Part shown: positions 24,382 through 33,514 of the stretch, piece by piece
How positions within the stretch are numbered: position 1 is the first letter of the stretch
How the letters are laid out: each line of letters starts with the position of its first letter
Assembly (NCBI GenBank): GCA_965249835.1
Contig: CBDFMY010000001.1
Location: forward strand, 434,001 to 498,000
DNA: 64,000 nt
From: JAHRAW01 sp965249835
GTDB lineage: Bacteria; Pseudomonadota; Gammaproteobacteria; Arenicellales; Poriferihabitantaceae
Reading direction: 5' to 3'
Position numbers and translations under genes: made by a program
The notes under the pieces: generated by a model
What the model was told of the DNA's origin: nothing
The model's input: only the letters and a program-made list of their open reading frames with translations
Databases searched by the model: none

Positions 24382-25824
24382 TTGAAAATGCCTACAACAC
24401 GTTTGGGAGACAACGTATTTGACGCGGCGCAGGAGACGTTTTTGCCCGTGGATACCGATAGCCAGGAAAAACCACTGCAAAAGCAAGGAGAAAAGAACGG
24501 GCTGGTCAATTCCCCTGATTCACAAGCGACACAAATGGATGCAGTGGAACAAGGAATTGTCAAAAAAATTGCCCAGACGGCACAGCGGACTCAAGGTGCG
24601 ATCAGCGGTTATTTCGTTAGTTTTTCTGCAAGATTGCTGCCGACTGTAACAACCTGGGAGCCCACGGCGTTGATAAATATGATTCAAACGATACCGGGTT
24701 CAGTGAAAACTGGCTTGAACAACAGGTTGAACTCGTTTGCGACCGAATCCGCCATTAAGGGGCCGGCGTGGCAACAAGCCAAGGAAGCCTATAAAAAATT
24801 TCGTCACGACCATGACTTGATTCGTGAACCTGACTATCTTTCACGAAAGGCAATTATTCTGTGGTTTTTTCTATTAATCGTCGTGGAAGCGATTTTGAAT
24901 GCTACTTTGTTGTGGGAACTCACCGGCATTCTCACCGCATTTGGACAGACGGCTTTGATTACTTCGGTGAATGTTTTGTTTGGAGCGGCTTTGGTTGGTT
25001 TATGTTTTCGCTATAAAAATTATGATTCGCTGATTTCTCGTTGGCCAACATTGATTTGTATTCCGGTGGTGTTGGCGATTTTGACATTCAATTTCGGTGT
25101 GGGGCATTATCGTGACGCGCTTGTTGAAGCCAAAGCACAAGGTGAGCAACTGGTAGCCAACCTGAATTGGGATGAAGTAGATGAAAGCGATAGTCTTGAT
25201 TTTGTTGACTACACGAAAAAAGCGATGGAAAGCATGAAGGCATCCCTATTCAAAATTGATTCGGTGTTGTCGGGTTTGTTGATTATTGTTGGCATAGGTT
25301 TTTTTGGTTTTGCGACTCACAAGTGGTATTCGATGCTTGACCCTTGCCCCGGTCACCGTAAACGTGCACTATCGCTCGAAGCAAAACACAGAGACTATAA
25401 AAAATTGGTGGCAACTACTCGTAGCGAGATGGAAAAAACAATTAAAACAGCCGAAGAAAAAGTTGCTGATGAAGGCACCAAAGTGATGAATATGCGCACT
25501 GAGCACAACGATTTAACTGTGCGCGCTAAAGCATTGCAACAGGACTATGTCAATTGGGTGCTGGTGTTGGAAAAAACACAGAACTTTCTTTTGGCGATAT
25601 ACAGAGACAGCAACCAGAAAGCCAGAACCGAGCCTGCTCCAAACCATTTCAACGATAAACTACCCATCGATCAACAACTCACCAAACCGCCAGAATTTGA
25701 TTTGCCAGCGTTGCAGAATGTTCCACAAGTATTAGATGCGATGAAAGCGTCGGCGGATGAAATACAGAAAATTGCCGACAATATTTGGCAGCGATTTGAT
25801 CCGCTTGCGGATATGCAACATTAA
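24382..25824 (+). CDS. Four-TM coiled-coil membrane protein of accD-folC island
   Basis: 480 residues; ATG 24382 follows a strong GGGAG site. A polar N-terminal ~140 residues precede three closely spaced membrane segments (about 155-177, 184-208, 218-238). A loop, a fourth segment (about 290-313) and a helical, charged, coiled-coil-like stretch (about 325-400) follow, then a polar tail. I recognise no family. It is the first gene of a tightly packed operon whose third and fourth products look like a MotA/ZorA-type channel pair. A structural or regulatory membrane role in the same complex is plausible (inference). AT-rich relative to accD and folC. Confidence 0.7.
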   Translation: MKMPTTRLGDNVFDAAQETFLPVDTDSQEKPLQKQGEKNGLVNSPDSQATQMDAVEQGIVKKIAQTAQRTQGAISGYFVSFSARLLPTVTTWEPTALINMIQTIPGSVKTGLNNRLNSFATESAIKGPAWQQAKEAYKKFRHDHDLIREPDYLSRKAIILWFFLLIVVEAILNATLLWELTGILTAFGQTALITSVNVLFGAALVGLCFRYKNYDSLISRWPTLICIPVVLAILTFNFGVGHYRDALVEAKAQGEQLVANLNWDEVDESDSLDFVDYTKKAMESMKASLFKIDSVLSGLLIIVGIGFFGFATHKWYSMLDPCPGHRKRALSLEAKHRDYKKLVATTRSEMEKTIKTAEEKVADEGTKVMNMRTEHNDLTVRAKALQQDYVNWVLVLEKTQNFLLAIYRDSNQKARTEPAPNHFNDKLPIDQQLTKPPEFDLPALQNVPQVLDAMKASADEIQKIADNIWQRFDPLADMQH

Positions 25825-25832
25825 TCTGACGA

Positions 25833-26633
25833 ATGAGAACAGAATCATCCATGAATAGGCATCAAAGTCTCTGGTTCAGTTTCCTTGTTTTGGGTGTGTT
25901 CCTGACGCATGTTGCCGGGGCCGATGAGAAAATAAATCCGCGCACCCTCTGTCCGGTAAGCGGTAGCACAGGGCAGACTATTTTGCTGATCGATACTACC
26001 GACCCGTTAACCCTGGTTGCGCAGGAAAAGTTAAAACAACTGCTCAAGGCGTTCCGGGATTCTCATAACGAACATTACCTGCAACGCGGACATGAACTTA
26101 TCGTCTACCGCCTAACGCCACGCGTGAAAAATATAGGCAAGCCCGTGCGAGTTTGCAATCCGGGCAACCCTGAAGACCGCACGTGGACGGATAATTTAAC
26201 CAGCGGAAAATACGGAGAGTTACGAAAATGGCGGATTTTTGAAAGACACCTACTGCGATCTTTACCCCGAATTGGTGAACAAGTTTCAGGAGATCAATCA
26301 CCATTGCTTGAAAGCATGGCACTAATCATCGCCCGACATGTCTCAAGCATCGGCGTAAAAGACAACCGCAAACCAAATCGCCTGATTTTGTTTTCTGACA
26401 TGCTGCAAAACTCTGATAGGTTGTCTCACTATAAGTATTTGCCGGGGATGAAAGAATTCAAGAAACTAACCGGTTACTCAGAAATGCATAGCGATCTCAC
26501 TGATGTGAATGTCTGGCTATTCTATGTGCGCCGACCAAATCTTGAGCATAAACAAACACCAAAACATTATTACTGGTGGACACAAGTCGTGGAAAATTTT
26601 AATGGAAAACTTATTAAGCAGATGCCTTTATGA
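25833..26633 (+). CDS. Exported vWA-like protein of accD-folC island
   Basis: 266 residues (or 260 from the alternative ATG 25851, which gives a cleaner signal peptide: MNRHQSLWFSFLVLG...HVAGA). The mature part has a strand LLIDTTDPL near residue 48, a central SPLLESMALIIA helix and a strand LILFSDMLQNSD. This order resembles a von Willebrand A fold with a partly degenerate metal site (DTT instead of DxSxS). It starts 8 bp after the first island gene and overlaps the third by 4 nt (ATGA). Periplasmic location is predicted. The fold is my reading of the pattern and needs structure prediction to confirm. Confidence 0.65.
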   Translation: MRTESSMNRHQSLWFSFLVLGVFLTHVAGADEKINPRTLCPVSGSTGQTILLIDTTDPLTLVAQEKLKQLLKAFRDSHNEHYLQRGHELIVYRLTPRVKNIGKPVRVCNPGNPEDRTWTDNLTSGKYGELRKWRIFERHLLRSLPRIGEQVSGDQSPLLESMALIIARHVSSIGVKDNRKPNRLILFSDMLQNSDRLSHYKYLPGMKEFKKLTGYSEMHSDLTDVNVWLFYVRRPNLEHKQTPKHYYWWTQVVENFNGKLIKQMPL

Positions 26634-27841
26634 ATACCTCTATGGAAAATTTTAATCGACATTCGTTTTCATGGCTTTTGGGCATTGGTGTCGGCGTGTC
26701 GGTGATGGTGCGTCTATTGATTGAATACACATCCTTTACCAACGATGCCACATGGTTGAAAAGTTACGGCGGTTCTACAGCGGCGATCCTTGTTTGTCTT
26801 GTCTGTATGGTTGTCTATTATGGCATGGCACAACGAGACACAAATGAGTCGCATAAACCGGAAAATCTCTACTACATGGGTTTGTTGTTCACCCTGTCGT
26901 CGTTGGTTTATTCGCTCCTTACCCTGTTTATATTCAGTGGCGTTGATGATGATATATCAGAGCGAGTTTATAACTTGATTGGCAGTTTTGGCATTGCCTT
27001 GATATCGACTTTTTTTGGTATTTTATTTCGTATTTTATTATTGCAAAGACTTGACCCGGGCACCGCTTTGCCATCCGGACCTAAACCGCCAATGACTGGC
27101 CAAGAAGAACTTGGAAGACAAGATTATGGTTTGACAGAAGCCGCATTCAGACTGCGCCAGGAATTGACGCAAACCATCGCAGATATGAGCGTTTTTCGAA
27201 AAAACATTATTCAGGCAAACGACGAAACCGTGCGTGAAGCGGATAAGGCACGTGCCGCGATGATGCAACGAGTGAATGATGCGACAGACGAGCAGGTCAA
27301 AGTATTTGCAACCCTAATCAAGAATGTGCAAAAGCCGCTGGAGGACCTGGCCGCAGAACAGACCACGCGACTGCAACAAGCCATCAATCTGGCAGAGAGA
27401 AGTGCCAACCAGCTGGAGCAAAGCGTTCAGAACTCATCGATAAAAATTACTGAAAGCGGAGGAAAAATAGAAGTCGCGTTTAATGCGTTGCTGGAACCTT
27501 TGCAAAGCATTCTTCATCACATGCAATCAACAAGCCAAAGCACCCATGATTTGACCGCCGAATACGATGCGCTGAGCGCGCGACTTCAACAATCAGCCAC
27601 TCTATTTACGACTGTCGGTGATGAAATAAAACAGTCCGCGGAAACTCTAACAGTTACCACCAAAGCACTTTCCAACTCTCTCACTGAGGCGACTCAGGTC
27701 ATGCCGCAATACACCGAAGAGTTTGTACAACTCATCGCCGGCTTACGGAAAGAGGCGGAGAAATGGCAGTCCATGACGCAGGAAGTTCGCTCGTCGCTGG
27801 TGCAAGCGATCGAAGACTTGACGAAAATCGTGAAGCAATAA
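26630..27841 (+). CDS. MotA/ZorA-like four-TM protein with coiled-coil tail
   Basis: 403 residues. Four membrane segments lie at about 14-34, 48-67, 80-103 and 117-141. The last two, YYMGLLFTLSSLVYSLLTLF and IGSFGIALISTFFGILFRIL, match the pattern of helices 3 and 4 of MotA/TolQ/ExbB/ZorA proton-channel subunits (LGLLfT.. and ..fGiAL.tT..Gi). The remaining ~240 residues are an almost continuous amphipathic helix rich in Gln, Glu, Ala and Thr. A long tail of this kind is a hallmark of ZorA compared with MotA. The gene overlaps its upstream neighbour by 4 nt and is followed 4 bp later by a MotB/ZorB-like partner. Zorya's ZorC/ZorD/ZorE are not present. Confidence 0.7.
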   Translation: MNTSMENFNRHSFSWLLGIGVGVSVMVRLLIEYTSFTNDATWLKSYGGSTAAILVCLVCMVVYYGMAQRDTNESHKPENLYYMGLLFTLSSLVYSLLTLFIFSGVDDDISERVYNLIGSFGIALISTFFGILFRILLLQRLDPGTALPSGPKPPMTGQEELGRQDYGLTEAAFRLRQELTQTIADMSVFRKNIIQANDETVREADKARAAMMQRVNDATDEQVKVFATLIKNVQKPLEDLAAEQTTRLQQAINLAERSANQLEQSVQNSSIKITESGGKIEVAFNALLEPLQSILHHMQSTSQSTHDLTAEYDALSARLQQSATLFTTVGDEIKQSAETLTVTTKALSNSLTEATQVMPQYTEEFVQLIAGLRKEAEKWQSMTQEVRSSLVQAIEDLTKIVKQ

Positions 27842-27845
27842 TGCC

Positions 27846-28823
27846 ATGCTAAAACTTGGTGACGACATGTACAGACGAGGATTGACTCTCGGCTTGACCA
27901 TGGCGGAAATTTTTATCCTGATATTGTTCCTGTTGTTATTACTGCTTCTGGCTTTGTATGCCAGCAATATTGAGGACGAGGAAACTATAGAAGAAATAAC
28001 AAAAACTATTAAGCCAGCCACGGACAATCGTGAAGTACCACAAATCGAATTGCCCGATGAAATACGAATATTGGTTATGGAATACATGTCCCAGCAAGAA
28101 ACCATCACAAAACTTAAAGAAGAAAATACGATCAACGCAGGACTGCTGGAAAAAAATGAAAAAAATTTGACGCAACTTGAAGGTGAATTAACAGAAGCAA
28201 AAGAGAAACTTGGAAAAGCGCGCGGGAAACTTCCGGAAAATATAAAAACACTTACCGATAAAATAGATACTTTGGAAAATGCCCTTGCGGATGCCGAAGA
28301 AAAAAATGCCGAAAATCAAAATCAGATAAAAAATACCCAACAAGAAAACAAAAATCTTCGCGCCCAATTATATGCCAGCAAAGGTGTTGACCCGCCTTGC
28401 TGGTATGAAGTAGTGCTTCGAAATGGGAAACGGCACGAAAAACCTTATTACCTGTTGGATGTGGCAGTGCACGATGAATATCTGTTCGTCAGAATCAACC
28501 AAAACATACCGTTATCGGGTCGTGCCATTGATGAGAACAATCAGTTTGCGTCAACGAGTTACGCGGAAGAATATGAAAAACTACCGCTCGCGCATTTGGC
28601 GGCAGTAAAAAGCAGAAAACTTTCGCTTGTGAAATTTAAAGAGATAGCCGAGCCGATAAAATATATGGGGAAAAGCGGACAGATACGCGATTATGCCTGT
28701 GTGTTTTACGTCAAGGTATGGGATTACACTTCGGCGACAGCAAAGAAACGCTGGCAACGTGCGCGTAAGAAAATTGAGGATTTCTTCTATCCTTTGTTGG
28801 TACAAAATGATCCGTGGGAATGA
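27846..28823 (+). CDS. MotB/ZorB-like one-TM coiled-coil protein
   Basis: 325 residues. A short N-terminus (RRGLTLGLTMAEIFILI) leads into a single membrane helix (~19-42). An acidic linker, a long coiled coil (~85-175) and a compact ~140-residue C-terminal domain with a CWYEVV start follow. One N-terminal helix preceded by GLT and carrying an acidic residue at its start is the layout of MotB/ExbD/ZorB stator partners. Here the residue is Glu21 rather than the usual Asp. No OmpA-type peptidoglycan-binding motif is evident, so the C-terminal domain may bind something else. Starts 4 bp after the MotA-like gene. Confidence 0.65.
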   Translation: MLKLGDDMYRRGLTLGLTMAEIFILILFLLLLLLLALYASNIEDEETIEEITKTIKPATDNREVPQIELPDEIRILVMEYMSQQETITKLKEENTINAGLLEKNEKNLTQLEGELTEAKEKLGKARGKLPENIKTLTDKIDTLENALADAEEKNAENQNQIKNTQQENKNLRAQLYASKGVDPPCWYEVVLRNGKRHEKPYYLLDVAVHDEYLFVRINQNIPLSGRAIDENNQFASTSYAEEYEKLPLAHLAAVKSRKLSLVKFKEIAEPIKYMGKSGQIRDYACVFYVKVWDYTSATAKKRWQRARKKIEDFFYPLLVQNDPWE

Positions 28824-28827
28824 TGTG

Positions 28828-28995
28828 ATGCAATTAATAAGAAAATACAAAAACGCATTTTTTGATGATTTGAATATTTCGTTGAATATTGCGCTTGCGA
28901 AATTTAAAATGGCGGTTACATTAAAAATATGGAAAATTAAGATAACTAGATTTTGTCGATTTACTGTCAAATGTTTTAAAGCATTCTATTGGTAA
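28828..28995 (+). CDS. Small basic hypothetical protein (55 aa)
   Basis: ATG 28828 lies 4 bp after the MotB-like gene. The 55 residues are very basic (about 12 Lys/Arg) with hydrophobic stretches (LNISLNIALAKFKMAVTLKIW), possibly an amphipathic or membrane-active helix. The spacing fits a last gene of the operon, but the ribosome-binding site is weak and it may be chance. Confidence 0.3.
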   Translation: MQLIRKYKNAFFDDLNISLNIALAKFKMAVTLKIWKIKITRFCRFTVKCFKAFYW

Positions 28996-29044
28996 TCTTT
29001 CATTAATGTGGTGTCCGGCTTTGCCAGACACATACTCCACTGGA

Positions 29045-29070
29045 TTTGCGCGTATCATCCCTGACACGCC
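29045..29070 (-). repeat. Fragment of dispersed REP hairpin
   Basis: Carries GCGCGTATCATCCCTGACACG, matching the hairpin end of the dispersed repeat in inverted orientation with a mismatch in one arm. It lies at the right edge of the accD-folC island, with the full repeat at the left edge. Confidence 0.65.
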
Positions 29071-29122
29071 CCCCGCTTCGTCACACTTGTATAAAATGCA
29101 GCAAGCGAAACGGAAAGAATGA

Positions 29123-30460
29123 ATGAGTAATTATCGTCATTACACGCTCAACGATTGGCTTCAACACATCCAAACCCAACATTGGCGTAGCGTTGACCTG
29201 ACGCTGGAGCGGGTCGCCCGGGTTTGGCAAAATCTCGGTTGCCAACTTGATGGCCTGCGCATCGCCGTTGCCGGCACCAACGGCAAGGGCTCGTGCGTGG
29301 CGATGCTGGAAGCGGTGTTGCGGGATGCCGGTTTAAAAACCGGCAGTTACACCTCGCCGCATCTGGTGCGCTACAACGAACGCGTGCGCATTGATTGCCG
29401 GGCGGTGGATGATAGAGCGTTGTGCGATGCGTTCACCGAAATCGAGCGTGCCCGGGACGGGATTCCGCTGACCTATTTTGAATTCGGCACATTATGCGCG
29501 TTGGTGATTTTCCGGCGGCAACGGGTGGATGTATCCATCCTTGAGGTCGGCATGGGTGGGCGGCTGGATGCGGTTAATATCATCGACAATGACATTGCGC
29601 TGATTACTTCCATCGGCATTGACCACGCCCAGTGGCTCGGTGCGAATCGCGAGAGCATCGCGGCCGAGAAAGCCGGCATCCTGAAAAAAAATGCGCTCGG
29701 AGTTTGCTCGGATCCTGCGCCACCGCCTGACATCGCTCGCATCGCCGCCGAGCAAAACTGCACGCTCTTACAAAACGGCGTGGACTATCAGATCGAATAC
29801 ATCAATGACGATGACGGCATCCATTGGCGCAGCGATCATTCGGCAATTGCAAAAACGTGGCGGCGCGTTGCCGGGTTGCGACAGCCGATTAGTGGCGTCC
29901 GGCAAGCCGATAATCTGGGCGGCGTGGTTGCGGTGCTGGCATTGACCCATGCGCGCACTGGCGTGACGCAAAAGAACCTGATCAACGGGCTAGCCAATAC
30001 GCGGCTGATGGCGCGTTGTCAGATCATTCCCGCCACGCACACCGCGCCGGAAATTATTCTGGATGTGGCGCACAATCCGGATTCGGCGCACGACCTCGCG
30101 GTTTTTCTGGCGCAACGCAAAGTCGCCGGCAAAACCCACGGCGTGCTGGGTATGCTGGCGGATAAACCGGTCGCGGAGATCAATACTGCCCTGGGCGGCA
30201 TCATCGACCGTTGGTATCTGGCGACCATAGTCGGGGAGCGCGGACAGACCGCCGAGGAGTTGAAGCGAGCGTTAACCATGGTATTGGGCCACGATGCGCC
30301 CGTGACTTGCCACGATTCGCCGGTGGTGGCTGCTTTGTCGGCGCTTGCCGAAGTTGATGCCCGGGACCGGGTGGTAATCTTCGGTTCCTTTTATACGGTC
30401 GGTGATATAATCGCCCACTTTGAGCACGACCCGGGTTGGGCGGCGGATATACTCCGATGA
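29123..30460 (+). CDS. folC: Bifunctional dihydrofolate/folylpolyglutamate synthase
   Basis: 445 residues. The ATP-binding loop GTNGKGS, the Mur-ligase-type SPHLVRYNERV and LEVGMGGRLDAVN segments, and AEKAGILKK identify FolC. It adds glutamate to dihydropteroate and extends folate tails. ATG 29123 follows CGGAAAGA. In relatives it directly follows accD; here it is displaced by ~5.2 kb. Confidence 0.95.
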   Translation: MSNYRHYTLNDWLQHIQTQHWRSVDLTLERVARVWQNLGCQLDGLRIAVAGTNGKGSCVAMLEAVLRDAGLKTGSYTSPHLVRYNERVRIDCRAVDDRALCDAFTEIERARDGIPLTYFEFGTLCALVIFRRQRVDVSILEVGMGGRLDAVNIIDNDIALITSIGIDHAQWLGANRESIAAEKAGILKKNALGVCSDPAPPPDIARIAAEQNCTLLQNGVDYQIEYINDDDGIHWRSDHSAIAKTWRRVAGLRQPISGVRQADNLGGVVAVLALTHARTGVTQKNLINGLANTRLMARCQIIPATHTAPEIILDVAHNPDSAHDLAVFLAQRKVAGKTHGVLGMLADKPVAEINTALGGIIDRWYLATIVGERGQTAEELKRALTMVLGHDAPVTCHDSPVVAALSALAEVDARDRVVIFGSFYTVGDIIAHFEHDPGWAADILR

Positions 30461-30509
30461 ACGCCGCCACAATCGTCATCCACTAACCGGTCAGCCATAG
30501 TCCAGCATC

Positions 30510-31079
30510 GTGAGGCGCAAAGATTCATCCCAACCCAACTACCAGATGAAACACCGCCTTGTCGGGGCTGTGATTATGGTAAGCGTGGCGGTGCTGGTGA
30601 TTCCCTGGCTATTGTCCAGACAAAACATCGAGGCGCATGTGGCGCACGACACCGACAATACTACTCTCGTTTCCGAAATCGTGCCGCTGACCGCGGCCGG
30701 GCAAGGGGGTGTCAAGACCACCGAAACCCAACCCGACCAGCCGCCGCCGGTCAAAACCGGCACCGCCACTCGGGCGGCATTGCTTGACCAAGAGCACAAC
30801 GAGCCGGGCGCAAAGCAGCCCGCACCGGCTACCGCTTCCAGCGGCTGGGCCGTGCGCGTGGGCACGTATTCCCGCCAGGCGAATGTCGATTGGGTCGTGG
30901 CACGGCTCGCCAAAAACGATTTCACCGCTCACAAAGTAACGGTCAAAACCGCCCTCGGTGGCAATGCCACCCGCGTCTGGCTCGGCCCATATGGAAAAAA
31001 GAAAACCGCCGAAAAAGTCAGCGAGCGTCTGGTGGCGTTGGTCGGTGAAAAAGGATTGGTTACCAAACACGCGCCATGA
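30510..31079 (+). CDS. dedD: SPOR-domain protein (DedD-like)
   Basis: 189 residues from GTG 30510 (ATG 30546 is an alternative). One N-terminal membrane helix (MKHRLVGAVIMVSVAVLVIPWLL) fits the DedD pattern. A Pro/Thr-rich linker and a C-terminal SPOR domain (WAVRVGTYSRQANVDWVVARLAK ... TRVWLGPY) follow; SPOR binds denuded septal peptidoglycan. It sits between folC and cvpA as in E. coli and Pseudomonas, and acts in cell division. Confidence 0.85.
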   Translation: MRRKDSSQPNYQMKHRLVGAVIMVSVAVLVIPWLLSRQNIEAHVAHDTDNTTLVSEIVPLTAAGQGGVKTTETQPDQPPPVKTGTATRAALLDQEHNEPGAKQPAPATASSGWAVRVGTYSRQANVDWVVARLAKNDFTAHKVTVKTALGGNATRVWLGPYGKKKTAEKVSERLVALVGEKGLVTKHAP

Positions 31080-31139
31080 GCGTCGCTCACCAACTCGTGT
31101 CGACTCCCACCAATTATTTCCATTTCGGGTGAACGCCGC

Positions 31140-31643
31140 ATGAGCATGGTGGACATCGCAATCGTCGGCGTCATTCTGGCTTCCCTGTTGGTGGGCATAT
31201 CCCGCGGATTCGTTCGCGAAGTATTGTCGCTGACATCGTGGGTCGTGGCGTTATGGGCGGCGTATATGTATGTCGGCATCGGCGAGGTATTGCTCGCACC
31301 CTACATCGCGCAGCCACCGTTGCGGGCGGTGGCATCCTTCGTCGCGATTTTCGTGCTGGTGCTAATCGTCGCTTCCCTCCTCGGCAACCTGATAAGCCGC
31401 TTGCTATCCATCGGCGGCCTCGGCGGAGTTAACCGTACGCTGGGGATGTTGTTCGGCATTGGTCGCGGAGTCATCATCGTAGCGTTGTTGCTATTGATGT
31501 CGATATTTTTTGAACTGCCATTCCAGCCGTGGTGGCAGGAACCTTTCTTGGTGCATTACTTTATGCCGGTGGCAGACATACTGCGAGAATTGATGCCGTC
31601 AGATTTCGCAGTTTATTTCCAACCGAAAACCGGACCCTTTTGA
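31140..31643 (+). CDS. cvpA: CvpA family membrane protein
   Basis: 167 residues, four predicted membrane helices. The N-terminal MVDIAIVGVILASLLVGISRGFVREVLSLTSWV is the CvpA signature. It precedes purF by 1 bp, the conserved arrangement that gave CvpA its link to purF expression. Needed for colicin V production in E. coli; its basic role is unclear. Confidence 0.92.
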   Translation: MSMVDIAIVGVILASLLVGISRGFVREVLSLTSWVVALWAAYMYVGIGEVLLAPYIAQPPLRAVASFVAIFVLVLIVASLLGNLISRLLSIGGLGGVNRTLGMLFGIGRGVIIVALLLLMSIFFELPFQPWWQEPFLVHYFMPVADILRELMPSDFAVYFQPKTGPF

Positions 31644-31644
31644 T

Positions 31645-33207
31645 ATGTGCGGCATCATCGGAATCCTCGGCGCAGAAGATCTCGGTGCGGTTAATCAATC
31701 GTTATACGATGGCCTGACCATCGTGCAACATCGCGGCCAGGACGCCGCCGGCATCATCACATCGGATGGTAGTCGCGTTTATTTGCGCAAGGACAAGGGG
31801 CTGGTGCGGGATGTGTTTCACACTCGTCACATGTTGCAACTCAAAGGCACCATGGGCCTCGGCCATGTGCGTTATCCCACCGCCGGTTGCGATTCTCGCG
31901 CCGAAGCCCAACCTTTTTATGTCAACTCGCCGTTCGGCATCGCCCTCGGACACAACGGAAACTTGACCAACTCGGCTGCGTTGCGTGAAGAATTATTTCG
32001 TCAGGATTTACGTCAGTTAAACACTTCCTCGGATTCAGAAATTCTGCTCAACATATTCGCCCACGAATTGCGCAAAACCATCGACACATCGAGTTTGCGC
32101 GCCGCGCCGGAAGATTTATTCAACGCGGTCAGCGGCGTGTTCAATCGTTGTAACGGCGCATATGCGGTGGTGGTTATGGTGGTGGGAGTCGGTATTTTGG
32201 CGTTCCGCGACCCGTGCGGTATTCGCCCGCTGGTGTATGGCACGCAATCGCCCACACAAGTTTCCGGTGAAGTTTCCAACCAGCGCACCGCCCACATGTT
32301 CGCCTCGGAAAGCGTCGCGTTGGATGTGCTTGGCTATAAGTTGGTGCGCGATGTGCAACCGGGTGAGGCGATACTGGTGGACCTCGACGGGCATGTGCAC
32401 TCACGAATTTGTGCGCGCCAACCCAAACAGGCACCGTGCATATTTGAATATGTGTATCTGGCGCGACCCGATTCCATCATTGACGGCATCGCGGTCTATC
32501 GCACGCGCATGAATATGGGCGAAAAGTTGGCGCACCGGATAAAGCAGGATTGGCCCAACCACGACATTGATGTGATTATCCCGGTGCCGGACACCAGCCG
32601 CACCGCGGCGGCGGAAATGGGTCGGATATTGAAGTTGCCGTATCGCGAAGGATTTATCAAAAACCGGTACATCGGTCGCACGTTCATTATGCCGGGGCAG
32701 GTCGAGCGCAGACGCTCGGTGCGCCAGAAACTCAACCCCATCGGCTCAGAACTCAAAGGCAAGAATGTGTTACTGGTGGACGATTCCATCGTGCGCGGCA
32801 CCACATCGCAAAAAATTATCGAACTGGCGCGGGAAGCCGGCGCGAACAAAGTCTATTTCGCTTCGGCATCGCCGCCGGTGCGCTTCCCCAATGTATATGG
32901 CATTGACATGCCGTCCTCATCAGAATTCGTCGCGCACAACCGCAGCATTGACGAAATCTGTCGGGAAATCGGCGCCGATAAACTTTTCTATCAGAGACTG
33001 GATGATCTCATCGACTCGGTGCGCCAGTGCAACCCGTCTATTTCCGAGTTTGATAACTCGTGCTTCAGTGGCGAATACATCACCGGCGACATCACCCGCG
33101 ATTACCTGCAACGGGTGGACTTTGAACGTAACGATGATGCCAAACAGACCGCCGACAACGAATTGGATCTTTCAGAACTGACCGACATCGGCGCGGAAGT
33201 GGGGTAG
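31645..33207 (+). CDS. purF: Amidophosphoribosyltransferase
   Basis: 520 residues. Cys2 (MCGIIGIL) is the N-terminal nucleophile exposed after Met removal. The class II glutaminase domain is followed by the phosphoribosyltransferase domain with the PRPP loop VLLVDDSIVRGTTS. It makes phosphoribosylamine, the first step of purine synthesis. Starts 1 bp after cvpA ends. Confidence 0.97.
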   Translation: MCGIIGILGAEDLGAVNQSLYDGLTIVQHRGQDAAGIITSDGSRVYLRKDKGLVRDVFHTRHMLQLKGTMGLGHVRYPTAGCDSRAEAQPFYVNSPFGIALGHNGNLTNSAALREELFRQDLRQLNTSSDSEILLNIFAHELRKTIDTSSLRAAPEDLFNAVSGVFNRCNGAYAVVVMVVGVGILAFRDPCGIRPLVYGTQSPTQVSGEVSNQRTAHMFASESVALDVLGYKLVRDVQPGEAILVDLDGHVHSRICARQPKQAPCIFEYVYLARPDSIIDGIAVYRTRMNMGEKLAHRIKQDWPNHDIDVIIPVPDTSRTAAAEMGRILKLPYREGFIKNRYIGRTFIMPGQVERRRSVRQKLNPIGSELKGKNVLLVDDSIVRGTTSQKIIELAREAGANKVYFASASPPVRFPNVYGIDMPSSSEFVAHNRSIDEICREIGADKLFYQRLDDLIDSVRQCNPSISEFDNSCFSGEYITGDITRDYLQRVDFERNDDAKQTADNELDLSELTDIGAEVG

Positions 33208-33514
33208 TTTTGCCGCTGGCTGTCTTTGTTACGCAAAAACATTGCGTGCAGTATTTTGCGCGTATCATCCCTGATACGCGTCCTTCGGGCTCGCTTCGCT
33301 CGCGCCAATCAATTCATGGCGCTCCCGGCGATTTTTTCGTTGTCAGGCGAAGCGCAACAAAGCATGGCGACAAAAGGGCAAACACAACATTGCGCGCCGC
33401 ATATTTTGTGTTGGGCAAGGCGCGCGAGGAGCGAGGGAGTGAGCAATACATTAAGTATGTGAGCGACCGAGCGACGAAGCGCAACAAAGCCCAGCGCAAA
33501 ATAGGCAAGCGCAA
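33208..33514. repeat. Spacer with inverted dispersed repeats
   Basis: No gene. REP hairpin copy d (inverted) at 33257-33336, and the 'ctcgcgcgccttgcc...cgcttcgtcgc' repeat, inverted, at 33414-33487. The arrangement mirrors 13205-13363, where the same two repeats occur together in the opposite orientation. Confidence 0.8.

Noticed and set aside
24382..28823. Canonical Zorya system
   Set aside because: Only the channel pair resembles ZorAB. No ZorC, no SNF2-like ZorD and no HNH ZorE is present, and the two other genes are not Zorya components.
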